Source: Portibacter marinus
GTDB lineage: Bacteria > Bacteroidota > Bacteroidia > Chitinophagales > Saprospiraceae
NCBI RefSeq assembly: GCF_021533195.1
Contig: NZ_JAJNKB010000004.1
Coordinates: 186,001 to 250,000 of the forward strand
Reading direction: 5' to 3'
Length of the DNA stretch: 64,000 nt
In this document: positions 63,976 through 64,000 of the stretch, in pieces
Layout of the letters: every line of letters starts with the position of its first letter
Numbering within the stretch: position 1 is the stretch's first letter
Notes under the pieces: model-generated
What the model was told of the DNA's origin: nothing
Seen by the model: the letters and a program-made list of their open reading frames with translations, nothing else
The model's database searches: none
Made by a program: the position numbers and the translations under genes

Positions 63976-64000
63976 ATGAAAAGAATCTACCTTCTTGTGT
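63976..64000 (+). CDS. Start of a plus-strand gene cut by the window edge
   Basis: An ATG at 63976 opens a frame that runs to the last base (MKRIYLLV). The basic start followed by hydrophobic residues looks like the beginning of a signal peptide. Only eight codons are visible, so no product can be named. Confidence 0.35.

Noticed and set aside
1-64000. CRISPR array, tRNA, rRNA, insertion sequence or prophage
   Set aside because: No regularly spaced repeats, cloverleaf-like sequence, transposase motif or phage structural gene was seen on reading; a dedicated tRNA/ncRNA scan was not possible.

Overview
The window looks like chromosome of a Bacteroidota bacterium, most likely a marine or aquatic Cytophagales-type organism (inference). 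The signs are type IX secretion C-terminal sorting domains on two secreted proteins, SprB-type repeats, a TamL/TamB pair, SdrD-like and GIN-domain surface proteins, TAnnTTTG-like promoter elements in place of sigma-70 boxes, and a TANFOR-type polymorphic toxin. No tRNA, rRNA, CRISPR array, insertion sequence or prophage was recognised.

Layout. 1-1896 (minus): incomplete outer-membrane beta-barrel receptor with a carboxypeptidase-like N-terminal domain. 2111-12686 (minus): compact envelope operon tamB - tamL - sortilin/BNR propeller protein - small four-helix membrane protein. 12952-15095 (minus): small membrane protein, then an ECF42-type sigma factor translationally coupled to its YCII/DGPF partner. 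15288-28783 (plus): five tightly coupled genes forming a TANFOR polymorphic-toxin operon: beta-barrel protein, 1104-aa secreted protein, fibronectin-III protein, giant toxin with an internal zincin and a C-terminal PD-(D/E)xK nuclease-like tip, and a probable immunity protein. The toxin tip and immunity gene are much more AT-rich than the rest. 29120-30315 (plus): a 21-nt perfect palindrome, a surface lipoprotein and a Fur/Zur-family regulator, a likely metal-controlled unit. 30326-32091: PnuC-like membrane protein and a VWA lipoprotein.

32195-36610 (minus) encodes a 1471-aa type IX-secreted mosaic (pre-peptidase domains, Cys-rich 80-aa repeats, PKD, cohesin/dockerin-like, SprB repeats). 36838-40428 (plus) pairs a thermolysin-fold peptidase without signal peptide and a metallo-beta-lactamase-fold hydrolase 12 nt apart, the least explained two-gene unit here. 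40463-46139 holds a GIN-domain protein, an M57-like lipoprotein protease, a bestrophin and an SdrD-like type IX-secreted protein. 46540-57394 is mainly housekeeping and nucleic-acid metabolism: a 52-aa basic peptide with a DbpA-like DEAD-box helicase, a PIF1-like helicase with a C-terminal helix-turn-helix, an EgtB/EgtD-like pair, a GHMP (mevalonate-kinase-like) kinase overlapping a Uma2 nuclease-fold protein, and mfd. 57479-63399 (minus) is a signalling operon: a two-component propeller histidine kinase, a TPR histidine kinase with a closely related transmitter, and one stand-alone receiver. A new plus-strand gene appears to start at 63976 and leaves the window.

Family assignments come from reading motifs in the translations; no database search was run. 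The strongest candidates for under-described biology are the toxin operon with its replaceable nuclease tip and two uncharacterised partners, and the cytosolic peptidase/MBL pair.
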